A stretch of 64,000 bases of DNA from Opitutia bacterium ISCC 52 (GTDB lineage Bacteria > Verrucomicrobiota > Verrucomicrobiia > Opitutales > UBA2995), in assembly GCA_014529675.2 (NCBI GenBank), contig CP076040.1:2995894-3059893 (forward strand). Direction: 5' to 3'. A program made the translations under genes and the position numbers. Within the stretch, counting starts at the first letter, position 1. Every line of letters starts with the position of its first letter. Under the pieces are notes generated by a model. The model was not told the DNA's origin. It did not search any database and saw nothing but the letters and a program-made list of their open reading frames with translations. Positions 45,084-53,260 of the stretch are shown here, one piece after another.

Positions 45084-45830
45084 ATGGCATCCAAATCCAG
45101 TAAGTTAGAATGGCTCGTCGCTTCCCTCCAAGACGATATGAACTGGTGGGTGATCGAAGTTAGTAAAGACATCCCTTGGGACCTCGACGGCCTAGGCATT
45201 ATCGATCCCAAACAATGGTCCTTTTTAGTCGACCTCCTGGATCCACTCCGAGAATACGGATTAGACATTGATATAGTAGAGGATGCATTTGTTTCTTATG
45301 GAATCGATAAGGATCTCGGTGACCAAAAGATCCGCATGGTCCCAAACACTGAGTCGCTCTTTGAAACAGAAGAAATCATATTCGTACTCCCAGATGTTCT
45401 GGATGATGATGAAACCGGACCCTATGCCGATTTCCTAGACCACATCACGACTCTCCGCGTGAAGTTGCTGAACGATCTAATCGATTTTGAGCAAAGCATG
45501 TCTACCAGCGAACTGGAAGAAGACTTGCGAGACGAGTTGAACAATATGCATTTCGAAGGTAAAAACCTTCACTACTTCACCGAAATTACCTCCATCCTGG
45601 ATTACACTCCCGCTGGCTACAGCCTGGACGATGATGTCGATGACGACGACGAAAAATCATCTGACAATGATGAGGAAGTGGTAGAAGACATTCCGGACCT
45701 CGAAGAAGCCAATGAAGTCATCAAAGAAGATGATACCATGAAGTGGGAAGAGGAGGAAGAGGAAGAAGACCTTGAGGAACCCACTGCTCCGCCTGATCTA
45801 GCGGAAGAGGATATGGACCCTAAGGTTTAG
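45084..45830 (+). CDS. Acidic protein of unknown function
   Basis: I do not recognise this 248-residue protein. The first ~175 residues look folded, with W-rich helix starts (LEWLVASLQDDMNWWVIEV) and a predicted DSI-like acidic character. The last ~75 residues are nearly all D, E and S (residues ~180-205, ~225-237), probably disordered. There is no signal peptide or membrane segment. A perfect-stem hairpin (one mismatch) overlaps the stop codon. It is divergent from pyrD, with an AT-rich 187-base spacer. Confidence 0.7.
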   Translation: MASKSSKLEWLVASLQDDMNWWVIEVSKDIPWDLDGLGIIDPKQWSFLVDLLDPLREYGLDIDIVEDAFVSYGIDKDLGDQKIRMVPNTESLFETEEIIFVLPDVLDDDETGPYADFLDHITTLRVKLLNDLIDFEQSMSTSELEEDLRDELNNMHFEGKNLHYFTEITSILDYTPAGYSLDDDVDDDDEKSSDNDEEVVEDIPDLEEANEVIKEDDTMKWEEEEEEEDLEEPTAPPDLAEEDMDPKV

Positions 45831-45848
45831 GCACGCAGTGCCAAAACC
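45824..45848 (+). terminator. Hairpin at end of the acidic protein gene
   Basis: GGTTTAGGCAC, loop GCA, GTGCCAAAACC pair with one mismatch and overlap the stop codon. There is no T-tract after it, so termination strength is uncertain. It lies directly before the inverted repeat that bounds the four-helix-bundle gene. Confidence 0.45.
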
Positions 45849-45849
45849 T

Positions 45850-45895
45850 GAGTGGTCGGTGATCAGTGATCTGTAGTTAGTCGTCGGTGATGGTT
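45850..45895. repeat. Left imperfect inverted repeat of four-helix-bundle module
   Basis: Reading rightward it begins GAGTGGTCGGTGATCAGTGA. The right copy at 46370-46414, read on the minus strand, begins GAGTGGTCAGTAATCGGTGG. About 32 of 42 aligned columns match, with one gap. It also encodes the last codons of the small gene. Confidence 0.6.
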
Positions 45896-46311
45896 GCCGT
45901 GTATTCTATTGAATCCTCCTTTATTCGGTAGCCCGGGGATGCGAATGTATCGGCCCTTCGAATCATAGCACCTAGCATCCGGCCAATTTCTTCACATTTT
46001 TTAGTCAGATCTTCGGATTCATTTCGGGAAAGGTAATTGCAATCAAGGGCTTCATTGAGCCAATGTTGAGTTTCAAGTTGCTCGCCATCAGCATCCGTGA
46101 GTTTGCTAATGAAGTGCTTTGGATAAAGACGCTTCGCCCACGCTTCCGCAATTTGTGCACCGACAGATCTCGAAGACCGACGGATTTGATCTATAAGAGC
46201 GAATTTCTCCTCATAAGGAAAATTCTTTGAAAGCCGAAAGACTTCTATTGAGACCTCCCGTTGCTTTTTATAAACCTCTAAATCTCGAAAGTGCTCCACA
46301 TAACTGCTCAT
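45877..46311 (-). CDS. Four-helix-bundle protein (23S rRNA intervening-sequence S23 type)
   Basis: This 144-residue protein has the S23/TIGR02436 pattern: FRDLEVYKKQREVSIEVF at the start, LSKNFPYEEKFALIDQIRRS (~28-47), SRSVGAQIAEAWAKR (~47-61) and a helical C-terminus with EIGRMLGAMIRRA (~108). These proteins fold as a helical bundle, and similar ORFs sit inside rRNA intervening sequences; their function is unknown and the fold is like the Avd accessory protein of diversity-generating elements. Here it is free-standing and bounded by inverted repeats, which also contribute its last codons. Confidence 0.85.
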   Translation of the reverse strand: MSSYVEHFRDLEVYKKQREVSIEVFRLSKNFPYEEKFALIDQIRRSSRSVGAQIAEAWAKRLYPKHFISKLTDADGEQLETQHWLNEALDCNYLSRNESEDLTKKCEEIGRMLGAMIRRADTFASPGYRIKEDSIEYTATITDD

Positions 46312-46369
46312 GGTAACTTATTACTAGCAGCCAGTAACACCCTTTGTCACCAATTACTGGTCGCCAACT

Positions 46370-46414
46370 ACTAATTACCGACACTGAATACTGGCCACCG
46401 ATTACTGACCACTC
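46370..46414. repeat. Right imperfect inverted repeat of four-helix-bundle module
   Basis: This repeat directly abuts the hemB stop codon at 46415-46417. Read on the minus strand it contains repeated units such as GGTCAGTAATCGGT and GGCCAGTATTCAGT, and it is the partner of the left copy at 45850. Further such units continue to ~46330, just upstream of the start of the small gene. Confidence 0.6.
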
Positions 46415-47422
46415 TCAAAGAGCCTTCGCGATGTCCTTGGCGAAATAGGTCAGGATCATGTCAGCTCCGGCGCGTTTGATGCCGAGGAGGGACTCGTCCC
46501 GCGTCTTTTCGAGATCGAGCCAACCTAACTGGGCGGCGGCATGGATCTGTGCGTATTCTCCGGAAACCTGGTATGCTGCGATGGGAAGCTCTGTATTGTT
46601 TCGTAAATCCCGGATTATATCGAGGTAGGGTCCGGCGGGTTTGACCATCAAGATGTCTGCCCCTTCAACCACATCCAGCTGAGCTTCCATAGAAGCCTCA
46701 TTCCGATTGGCGGGGTTCAGTTGATAGGTCTTCTTGTCCAAGCCAGTGGTTCCAGCAGCTTGGGCACTGCCCACCGCTTCACGGAAAGGACCATAGTAAG
46801 CCGATGCAAACTTCGCGGAGTAAGCCATGATTCCGGTTTCGGAAAATCCTGTTTCATCCAGAGCCTCACGCATAGCCCCCACTCGACCATCCATCATATC
46901 GGAAGGAGCGACCAAGTCTACCCCTGCTTCGGCTTGCTGTTGTGCCATGCGACAAAGCACCTCAACGGTGGGATCGTTAAGAATTACCTGCCCTGATTCA
47001 TCTAGAAGTCCATCATGACCATGGGTCGTATAAGGATCGAGGGCTACATCCGTGATGACGATGAGCTCAGGCAGAGCTTCCTTCAGCTTCCGAACGGTAC
47101 GAAGCACCAAATTGTTTTCCTGTGTAGCTTCCGTGGCCTGATCATTTTTAAAAGAGGGATCCACCTGAGGAAACAGGGCCACCGCGGGTACGCCCAACTT
47201 GAGTAATTCTTCGCACTCCCTGACCAAGTCGGACAAATTGTGACGAAACACGCCTGGCATAGATTCAACCGGCTCGGGCTCTCCTACCCCTTCTTTGACA
47301 AAAAGTGGGGCGATTAGGTCGTTCACACCCAGAGTGGTCTCCTGGATCATATTGCGGATTCCAGCAGAACGGCGTAGTCGACGAGGTCTGCGTTGCAGGT
47401 TTAATTCAAATTCGGTTTCCAT
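46415..47422 (-). CDS. hemB: Delta-aminolevulinic acid dehydratase (porphobilinogen synthase)
   Basis: The 335-residue protein starts METEFELNLQRRPRRLRRS. A longer frame back to 47539 is unlikely, since HemB is ~320-340 residues. Family signs are DLIAPLFVKEG (~35), DPSFKNDQATEATQ (~90), an aspartate metal region (DLVAPSDMMDGRVGA, ~165), AYSAKFASAYYGPF (~195) and MVKPAGPYLDIIRD (~260) with active lysines. It joins two ALA molecules for heme, consistent with the c-type cytochrome elsewhere. It is divergent from cysS. Confidence 0.95.
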   Translation of the reverse strand: METEFELNLQRRPRRLRRSAGIRNMIQETTLGVNDLIAPLFVKEGVGEPEPVESMPGVFRHNLSDLVRECEELLKLGVPAVALFPQVDPSFKNDQATEATQENNLVLRTVRKLKEALPELIVITDVALDPYTTHGHDGLLDESGQVILNDPTVEVLCRMAQQQAEAGVDLVAPSDMMDGRVGAMREALDETGFSETGIMAYSAKFASAYYGPFREAVGSAQAAGTTGLDKKTYQLNPANRNEASMEAQLDVVEGADILMVKPAGPYLDIIRDLRNNTELPIAAYQVSGEYAQIHAAAQLGWLDLEKTRDESLLGIKRAGADMILTYFAKDIAKAL

Positions 47423-47526
47423 TCGATCGCTAAACAATGGGATTGATTCACAGAATGCAAATCCTGATAGTGCTCCGTTTTCTAAATCGCCGCAATTGAA
47501 AATCTGCTCAGGACTCATTCCCAAGC

Positions 47527-48972
47527 ATGGAAATATCACTTCATCTTCACGACACTATGACCCGCAGTATTCAGCCTTTAAAAGCTGAAGACGGAAAACA
47601 ATTTAGATTCTATTGTTGCGGGCCTACCGTTTATGGACCGGCACATATCGGAAACTTTCGCGCGTTTCTGGTGCAAGATGTCCTCCGGAGAGCTCTCGAG
47701 GTAGCTGGATTGAACCCCTACCACGTCCGCAATCTTACCGATGTAGACGATAAGACCATTCGGACGTCCCAAGCGGAAGGAAAATCCCTGGGCGAATTTA
47801 CCCGCTTCTGGACAGAAAAATTCCATGAAGACTCGGAGGCCCTCAATATTCTCCCTCCTCACAAAGAACCCAAGGCCACGGAACACATCCCACAACAGAT
47901 CCTGCTTGTGGAGCGACTGGCTGCAAAGGGTCTGGCCTATGCGGCCAATGATGGCTCCGTCTACTTCAAAGTTTCAGCCTACGAACCCTATGGGAAACTG
48001 AGTCGCCTCAAAGAACGGGAGATTTCCACTCAGTCCACCACCAGTTCCGGTGAACAAAACGATGCGGACGAGTATGATCGCGAATCCGTAGCGGACTTCG
48101 CTTTGTGGAAATCTCGCAAGCCGGATGATGGTGATAATTTCTGGGAAAGCCCCTGGGGTGAAGGCCGTCCTGGCTGGCACCTCGAATGCTCGGCCATGAG
48201 TCAGGAATACCTGGGTGACAGCTTCGACCTCCACGGCGGAGGCATCGACCTTTGCTTCCCGCATCACGAAAACGAGATCGCACAAAGTGAGGGTGCAACC
48301 GGCAAACCATTCGCCCGGCACTGGTTTCACAATGCTCACCTGATGGTCGAAGGACAAAAGATGAGTAAGAGCCTTGGCAACCTTTATACCTTAGAAGACT
48401 TAAAGGACAAAGGGTTCACACCTATGGAGGTGCGTTACACACTCATTTCCGGCCATTACAAGCAGCAGTTAAATTTCACCTTTGCGTCCTTAAAGGCCGG
48501 CAGAAGCGCCATGAAGAAAATGGAGAAGGCGGTCACGAAGTATCTGGAACAGGCTGGACTGACCGAAGAAGATTTCCTCGCATTCGCTCAGGCCCCCTAC
48601 CCTACAGAGTTTGGTTACTTCCAACGAGCTTGGGACGGAATCGCCAATGACCTCAATGTTTCCCAGGCTACCGGCGGCATATTTGCAGGTTTCGCCCAGT
48701 TGGAAAAAGTAAAACTCGATGCGGACTCGATTCTAAAAGAACTCAAGGCGCTAGCGAACGTGCTTTATGCCATTGGTATTCAACTTTTCCAGAAGGTTGA
48801 AGAAACTATCATTGAAATCCCGGATGAGGTACAAGTCCTGGGCCAGGAACGTTGGCAGGCCAAACAAGCCCGCGACTGGGAAAAAGCGGATGCTCTCCGC
48901 AACCAGCTTCAGGAAGCAGGATGGCAAAGCCTTGACCGGAAGGACGGCTACGATCTGACTCCCATCTATTAG
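47527..48972 (+). CDS. cysS: Cysteinyl-tRNA synthetase
   Basis: This 481-residue protein has FYCCGPTVYGPAHIGN (~29-44) with zinc Cys and the HIGN motif, WHLECSAMS (~217) with another zinc Cys, and KMSKSLGN (~278). It charges tRNA-Cys. The length and both signature motifs are standard, and ATG 47527 gives the expected N-terminus. It is followed 34 bases later by thrS on the same strand. Confidence 0.96.
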   Translation: MEISLHLHDTMTRSIQPLKAEDGKQFRFYCCGPTVYGPAHIGNFRAFLVQDVLRRALEVAGLNPYHVRNLTDVDDKTIRTSQAEGKSLGEFTRFWTEKFHEDSEALNILPPHKEPKATEHIPQQILLVERLAAKGLAYAANDGSVYFKVSAYEPYGKLSRLKEREISTQSTTSSGEQNDADEYDRESVADFALWKSRKPDDGDNFWESPWGEGRPGWHLECSAMSQEYLGDSFDLHGGGIDLCFPHHENEIAQSEGATGKPFARHWFHNAHLMVEGQKMSKSLGNLYTLEDLKDKGFTPMEVRYTLISGHYKQQLNFTFASLKAGRSAMKKMEKAVTKYLEQAGLTEEDFLAFAQAPYPTEFGYFQRAWDGIANDLNVSQATGGIFAGFAQLEKVKLDADSILKELKALANVLYAIGIQLFQKVEETIIEIPDEVQVLGQERWQAKQARDWEKADALRNQLQEAGWQSLDRKDGYDLTPIY

Positions 48973-49006
48973 AACTTATCTTGCTGACACCACGCTTTAT
49001 TAGACG

Positions 49007-50836
49007 ATGAAAGACATGTCTCCACTCGAAGAAATCCGACATTCGTCGGCTCATATACTCGCGACAGCCGTATTGCGGTTATTCCCAGAAGCCAAACTCG
49101 ACATTGGCCCTCCGACGGATACCGGCTTTTATTACGATTTTGATATCGCACACAAGTTCACCGCGGATGACCTGGAAGCCATCGAGGCGGAGATGAAGAA
49201 GGTCATTAATGAGAATCAACGGTTCGAACGTTTCGAGAAGACACGGGAAGAAGCCATCGAATTGGTCAAGGAAATCGGTCAGGACGAGTACAAGTTGGGC
49301 CGCTTGGAGGATATTCCCGAAGGTGACACCATCAGCTTTTACCGAAACGGTGAGTTTGTAGACCTGTGTGCAGGCACGCATGTAAACTACAGTAAGAAGA
49401 TCAAAGCGTTTAAGCTGTTGAGTGTGGCTGGTGCCTATCACCGTGGTGACGAGAACAATAAGCAACTACAACGTATCTACGGTACCGCCTTCGCTACCAA
49501 AGATGAGCTACAGCAGTATCTTGATCAGCAGGAGGAAGCCCGGAAACGTGATCACCGCAAAATCGGCAAGGACATGGAGCTTTTCCATATCGATGAGCAT
49601 GTGGGACAAGGCCTCGTTCTCTGGACAGCCAAAGGTTCGATCATTCGTAACGAGCTACAGAATTTCATTTCAGAAGAACTTCGTAAACAAGGCTACGACC
49701 AGGTCTACACTCCGCACATCGGCAAGTTGGATCTCTACAAGACTTCTGGTCACTTCCCCTACTACCAGGATTCTCAGTATCCACCTGTAATCGATCGCCA
49801 GTCATTAGCTGATCTGGCGGAGGAGGACAAGACCTGCTCCGACCTTACGAACCTGCTCGAAGAAGGACAAATCGAAGGCTACTTGCTCAAGCCAATGAAT
49901 TGCCCCATGCACATCAAACTCTTCGACTCGCAACATCACTCTTACCGTGACCTGCCGGTTCGCTTTGCAGAGTTTGGAACGGTTTATCGTTGGGAACAAT
50001 CAGGAGAACTGAGTGGCATGACTCGCGTGCGTGGGTTCACTCAAGATGATGCCCACCTCTTTTGCACCGACGAGCAACTTCAGGATGAGATCAACGGATG
50101 CCTAGGCCTTGTGAAAACTGTGTTCAGCGTACTTGGCATAGAAGACTACCGAGTTCGAGTAAGCTTGCGTGATCCCAATTCGGACAAGTATGTCGGATCA
50201 CCCGAGAACTGGGAGAAAGCAGAAGCCGCACTACGAGTCGCCGCAGAAACGTTAGGTGTCCCCTTCTCAGAAGAGGAAGGAGAAGCCGCCTTCTATGGCC
50301 CAAAGATCGACTTTGTTGTAAAAGACGTCATCGGCCGCGAATGGCAATTGGGAACCGTTCAAGTGGACTACAATCTACCTGAGCGCTTCGACCTTAGCTA
50401 CATCGGCTCTGACAACAAACCACACCGACCTGTGATGGTCCACCGCGCTCCCTTCGGATCCATGGAACGTTTTTGTGGTGTATTGATTGAACACTTTGCC
50501 GGCAACTTTCCAACCTGGTTGGCTCCTGAACAGGTTCGTCTACTTCCTATCAATGATGCGGTTCTACCGTTTGCCGAAGAAGTTGCTTCAAAACTCAAGG
50601 TAGCCAAGGTCCGCGTAACGATTGATGGCGCTTCCGAAAAGCTGGGAGCCAAGATCCGCCGTGCTGAAATCGATAAGGTTCCTTTCGTCGGAGTCATCGG
50701 AGGGCGCGAAGCAGAAGAAGGCAATGTAACGGTTCGCTCGCGTGTAGCCAAGAGCAAGGAAGGCACGTACCCGGTCGCCGAATACTTGGATCTTATACTC
50801 AGCGAAATTGCGAACAAGACCCTGCCTGAGGGGTAA
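49007..50836 (+). CDS. thrS: Threonyl-tRNA synthetase lacking the TGS domain
   Basis: This 609-residue protein begins directly with the editing domain (HSSAH at residues ~12-16), so the ~60-residue TGS domain usual in bacterial ThrS is absent. The editing domain ends with VDLCAGTH (~126). Catalytic-core signs are KPMNCPMHI (~297), TVYRWEQSGELSGMTRVRGF (~325-344) and the anticodon-binding C-terminus (VRLLPINDAVLPFAEEVA, ~510). A ~30-residue insertion (~247-290) lies before KPMNCP. It charges tRNA-Thr. Confidence 0.94.
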   Translation: MKDMSPLEEIRHSSAHILATAVLRLFPEAKLDIGPPTDTGFYYDFDIAHKFTADDLEAIEAEMKKVINENQRFERFEKTREEAIELVKEIGQDEYKLGRLEDIPEGDTISFYRNGEFVDLCAGTHVNYSKKIKAFKLLSVAGAYHRGDENNKQLQRIYGTAFATKDELQQYLDQQEEARKRDHRKIGKDMELFHIDEHVGQGLVLWTAKGSIIRNELQNFISEELRKQGYDQVYTPHIGKLDLYKTSGHFPYYQDSQYPPVIDRQSLADLAEEDKTCSDLTNLLEEGQIEGYLLKPMNCPMHIKLFDSQHHSYRDLPVRFAEFGTVYRWEQSGELSGMTRVRGFTQDDAHLFCTDEQLQDEINGCLGLVKTVFSVLGIEDYRVRVSLRDPNSDKYVGSPENWEKAEAALRVAAETLGVPFSEEEGEAAFYGPKIDFVVKDVIGREWQLGTVQVDYNLPERFDLSYIGSDNKPHRPVMVHRAPFGSMERFCGVLIEHFAGNFPTWLAPEQVRLLPINDAVLPFAEEVASKLKVAKVRVTIDGASEKLGAKIRRAEIDKVPFVGVIGGREAEEGNVTVRSRVAKSKEGTYPVAEYLDLILSEIANKTLPEG

Positions 50837-50843
50837 AGCAGAA

Positions 50844-50864
50844 CAGGCTTCCAGCCTGCTTTTA
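50844..50864 (+). terminator. Terminator-like hairpin after thrS
   Basis: CAGGCT, loop TCC, AGCCTG is followed by CTTTTACT, eight bases after the thrS stop. The stem is short and GC-rich with a modest T-run. Confidence 0.5.
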
Positions 50865-51037
50865 CTCCAAGTGGATTCAGTCGCGACTTCCGTCCTTCGC
50901 CGAAAGGCTATGGAGGACACGAAAGTTGCTCCTACAGAATAACTATCGAAACCTAACTGTAGGTGATGAGCAGTTCCAGTTTGGGAGCAAGCTCCCTTCC
51001 TACCTTTGGCGAGCTGGGGCTCGGGCGTTCCCTGGAC
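50865..51037. other. Spacer with REP-like palindrome
   Basis: GGGAGC, aa, GCTCCC forms a short stem at 50983-50996. The surrounding sequence (TTCCTACCTTTGGCGAGC) resembles dispersed intergenic repeats. I see no gene here. Confidence 0.4.
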
Positions 51038-51070
51038 ACAAAAAAGCCCTGCCTCGAGAGGCAGGGCTCT
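51038..51070 (-). terminator. Rho-independent terminator of the PII/Amt operon
   Basis: On the minus strand AGCCCTGCCT, loop CTCG, AGGCAGGGCT (51068-51045) is a perfect 10-bp stem followed by a T-run (TTTTTTG). It lies ~30 bases after the PII stop codon. Confidence 0.85.
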
Positions 51071-51097
51071 TTAAATGCTTTGATATTAAGCGATCAA

Positions 51098-51451
<354 letters not shown>

Positions 51452-51486
51452 TTAAATTATTTAGTGATTGTTTATGTGAACTAGAT

Positions 51487-52887
51487 TCAACGACTGGCAG
51501 GGGCGAAGTCGGGATAAGCTTCCTGACCATGTTCACCAATGTCCAGACCTTCGTCTTCTTCTTCAGCAGAAACGCGGATTCCCATGGCTGCCTTCACAAT
51601 CAGGCAAATAATGAAAGTTCCAACGAAAGCGAATATGGCAACCGAGAGGGTTCCAATCAACTGTGTGAAGAAACTGAGGTCTTCGTTTCCACCATTAAAG
51701 AATGGAAGTCCAACAGCCAAGGTTCCCCAGATTCCACAAATACCATGCACAGAGATGGCACCTACGGGATCGTCAATTTTGATTTTGTCGAAGAACAGAA
51801 TCGAAACAACTACCAGGATACCTGCAATAAGACCAATGACAACGGAGGACCAAAGTGTTACCGAGTCGGCTCCAGCGGTGATACCAACGAGACCGGCCAA
51901 AATACCATTGAGGGCCATGGAAAGATCAGGCTTTTTAAGCAGCATCCAGGAAAAGAAGATGGAAGAGAATCCACCAGCAGCGGCTGCGAGTGCAGTTGTT
52001 ACAAAGACAAAGGATACTCCTTCAGGAGCAGCACTTAAGACCGAACCACCGTTAAATCCGAACCATCCGAGGAAAAGTAAGAATACACCAATCGTAGCGA
52101 GAGGCATGCTGTGCCCCAGGATTGGACGGATGCGTCCTCCTTCCAAATATTTACCCCTACGTGGCCCTAAAACTATGACCGCGGCCAAGGCAGCAAAACC
52201 ACCAAATGCATGAACAAGTGTAGAACCGGCAAAGTCATAGAAACCCATGCCGTCCAACCAGCCTGCTCCCCATTTCCAGGAACCGGATATTGGATATAAG
52301 AACAATACCAAAAGCGTTCCAACGACCATAAAACTACCGAGCTTGATACGCTCAGCAACAGCACCAGAAACGATAGTCGCAGCGGTAGCAGCAAACATGG
52401 CTTGGAAAATAAAGTCAGCCCAACCGGTCATGGCCAGTGCAGTTCCACCATAAGAAAAGTCCGTATTTCCATAGGCCTCCATGGTGAGTGGCGAACCCAT
52501 TGCAAAAAAACCAGAGCCATCCCAGCCCGGATACATGGCATTGAATCCCCAAACCGCATAGGTCAAGAGACCCATACAAATAATAAAGACGTTCTTGAAG
52601 AGTATGTTGACAGTATTTTTAGACTGGGTCAGACCCGCTTCAAGAGTAGCAAATCCCAAGTGCATGATAAACACGAGGCCAGCTGCAATTAATGTCCAAA
52701 GCACACTAGTAGTGAAGAAATCAAAGGTTTCTCCATACTGCGCTTTGAGCGCCAAGTAATCTTCGTCGGGAGCAGCGGCCTCAACGGCGGCAGCAACAGC
52801 CTCTTCCTGAGCAAATCCGTGAATTGCAGGTCCGAAGACCCCCAACAACACAAGAGCGGTGAATAATAGTGATTTTTTTAACTTCAT
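51487..52887 (-). CDS. amt: Ammonium transporter
   Basis: The protein has 466 residues with an N-terminal signal-like stretch (LLFTALVLLGVFGPAIHGFA), followed by a ~30-residue periplasmic segment and ~11 membrane helices. Amt signs are GFATLEAGL (~83), FMHMVGV-like GFAALAAVIVLGPRRGKYLEG (~230), LGWFGFNGGS (~270) and DDPVGAISVHGICGIWG (~380) with a pore His. It imports ammonium at low levels and is blocked by PII, whose gene follows. A sigma-54 promoter lies upstream, so it is probably switched on by nitrogen limitation. Confidence 0.95.
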   Translation of the reverse strand: MKLKKSLLFTALVLLGVFGPAIHGFAQEEAVAAAVEAAAPDEDYLALKAQYGETFDFFTTSVLWTLIAAGLVFIMHLGFATLEAGLTQSKNTVNILFKNVFIICMGLLTYAVWGFNAMYPGWDGSGFFAMGSPLTMEAYGNTDFSYGGTALAMTGWADFIFQAMFAATAATIVSGAVAERIKLGSFMVVGTLLVLFLYPISGSWKWGAGWLDGMGFYDFAGSTLVHAFGGFAALAAVIVLGPRRGKYLEGGRIRPILGHSMPLATIGVFLLFLGWFGFNGGSVLSAAPEGVSFVFVTTALAAAAGGFSSIFFSWMLLKKPDLSMALNGILAGLVGITAGADSVTLWSSVVIGLIAGILVVVSILFFDKIKIDDPVGAISVHGICGIWGTLAVGLPFFNGGNEDLSFFTQLIGTLSVAIFAFVGTFIICLIVKAAMGIRVSAEEEDEGLDIGEHGQEAYPDFAPASR

Positions 52888-53206
52888 AATTAGATCGGTT
52901 AGCTATCGAGATAAGAGTGGTTATATGCCGATATTTAGCCCTCTTTAAGCAACCGGTGTGCCAATGGCTGGATGAATTTGCGGAAAACTCCATCTGCGTT
53001 CCCCTAATCCTTTATTCTTCAATCACTTAAGATTCTAAAAAAGATATAAGGTAAAAATCCCTTCCAAGCGGATAGTGAAAAAATCCCCTCTTCGAATTCA
53101 ATGAATGAAGCATCCCTGTGCTAAATAGTATTCGAATTGACCGATCCCTTTTGGTCCTAGACCGGGCCCTGTACAAAAATGTACAATGCCCTTTATAAGG
53201 CGGATA
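52888..53206 (-). promoter_or_regulatory. Upstream region of amt
   Basis: This spacer holds the sigma-54 promoter at 52949-52963. Farther up, TGTACA, AAAA, TGTACA is a palindrome at 53170-53185, a possible regulator site. No clear NtrC box was found by eye. No gene is seen in this stretch. Confidence 0.5.
52949..52963 (-). promoter_or_regulatory. Sigma-54 (-24/-12) promoter of amt
   Basis: On the minus strand the sequence is TGGCACACCGGTTGC, matching the TGGCAC-N5-TTGC consensus exactly. A start site ~12 bases downstream would give a leader of ~50 bases before the ATG at 52887. This fits NtrC-type nitrogen control of amt and the PII gene. Confidence 0.85.
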
Positions 53207-53239
53207 ACAAAAAGGCCCCACCCGTTCAAGGTGAGGCCT
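53207..53239 (-). terminator. Terminator of aspS
   Basis: On the minus strand AGGCCTCACC, loop TTGAACG, GGTGGGGCCT pair with one mismatch and are followed by TTTTTG. It lies ~20 bases after the aspS stop codon. Confidence 0.75.
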
Positions 53240-53260
53240 GATATTAGAATTTAAAATCTA

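Noticed and set aside
51539-52213. Open frame of 224 codons opposite the ammonium transporter gene
   Set aside because: It is Pro/Thr/Ser-rich with no domain, and the transporter on the other strand is certain.
53170-53185. TGTACA palindrome as an NtrC site for amt
   Set aside because: It does not match the NtrC consensus, so it is noted only as a possible unknown site.
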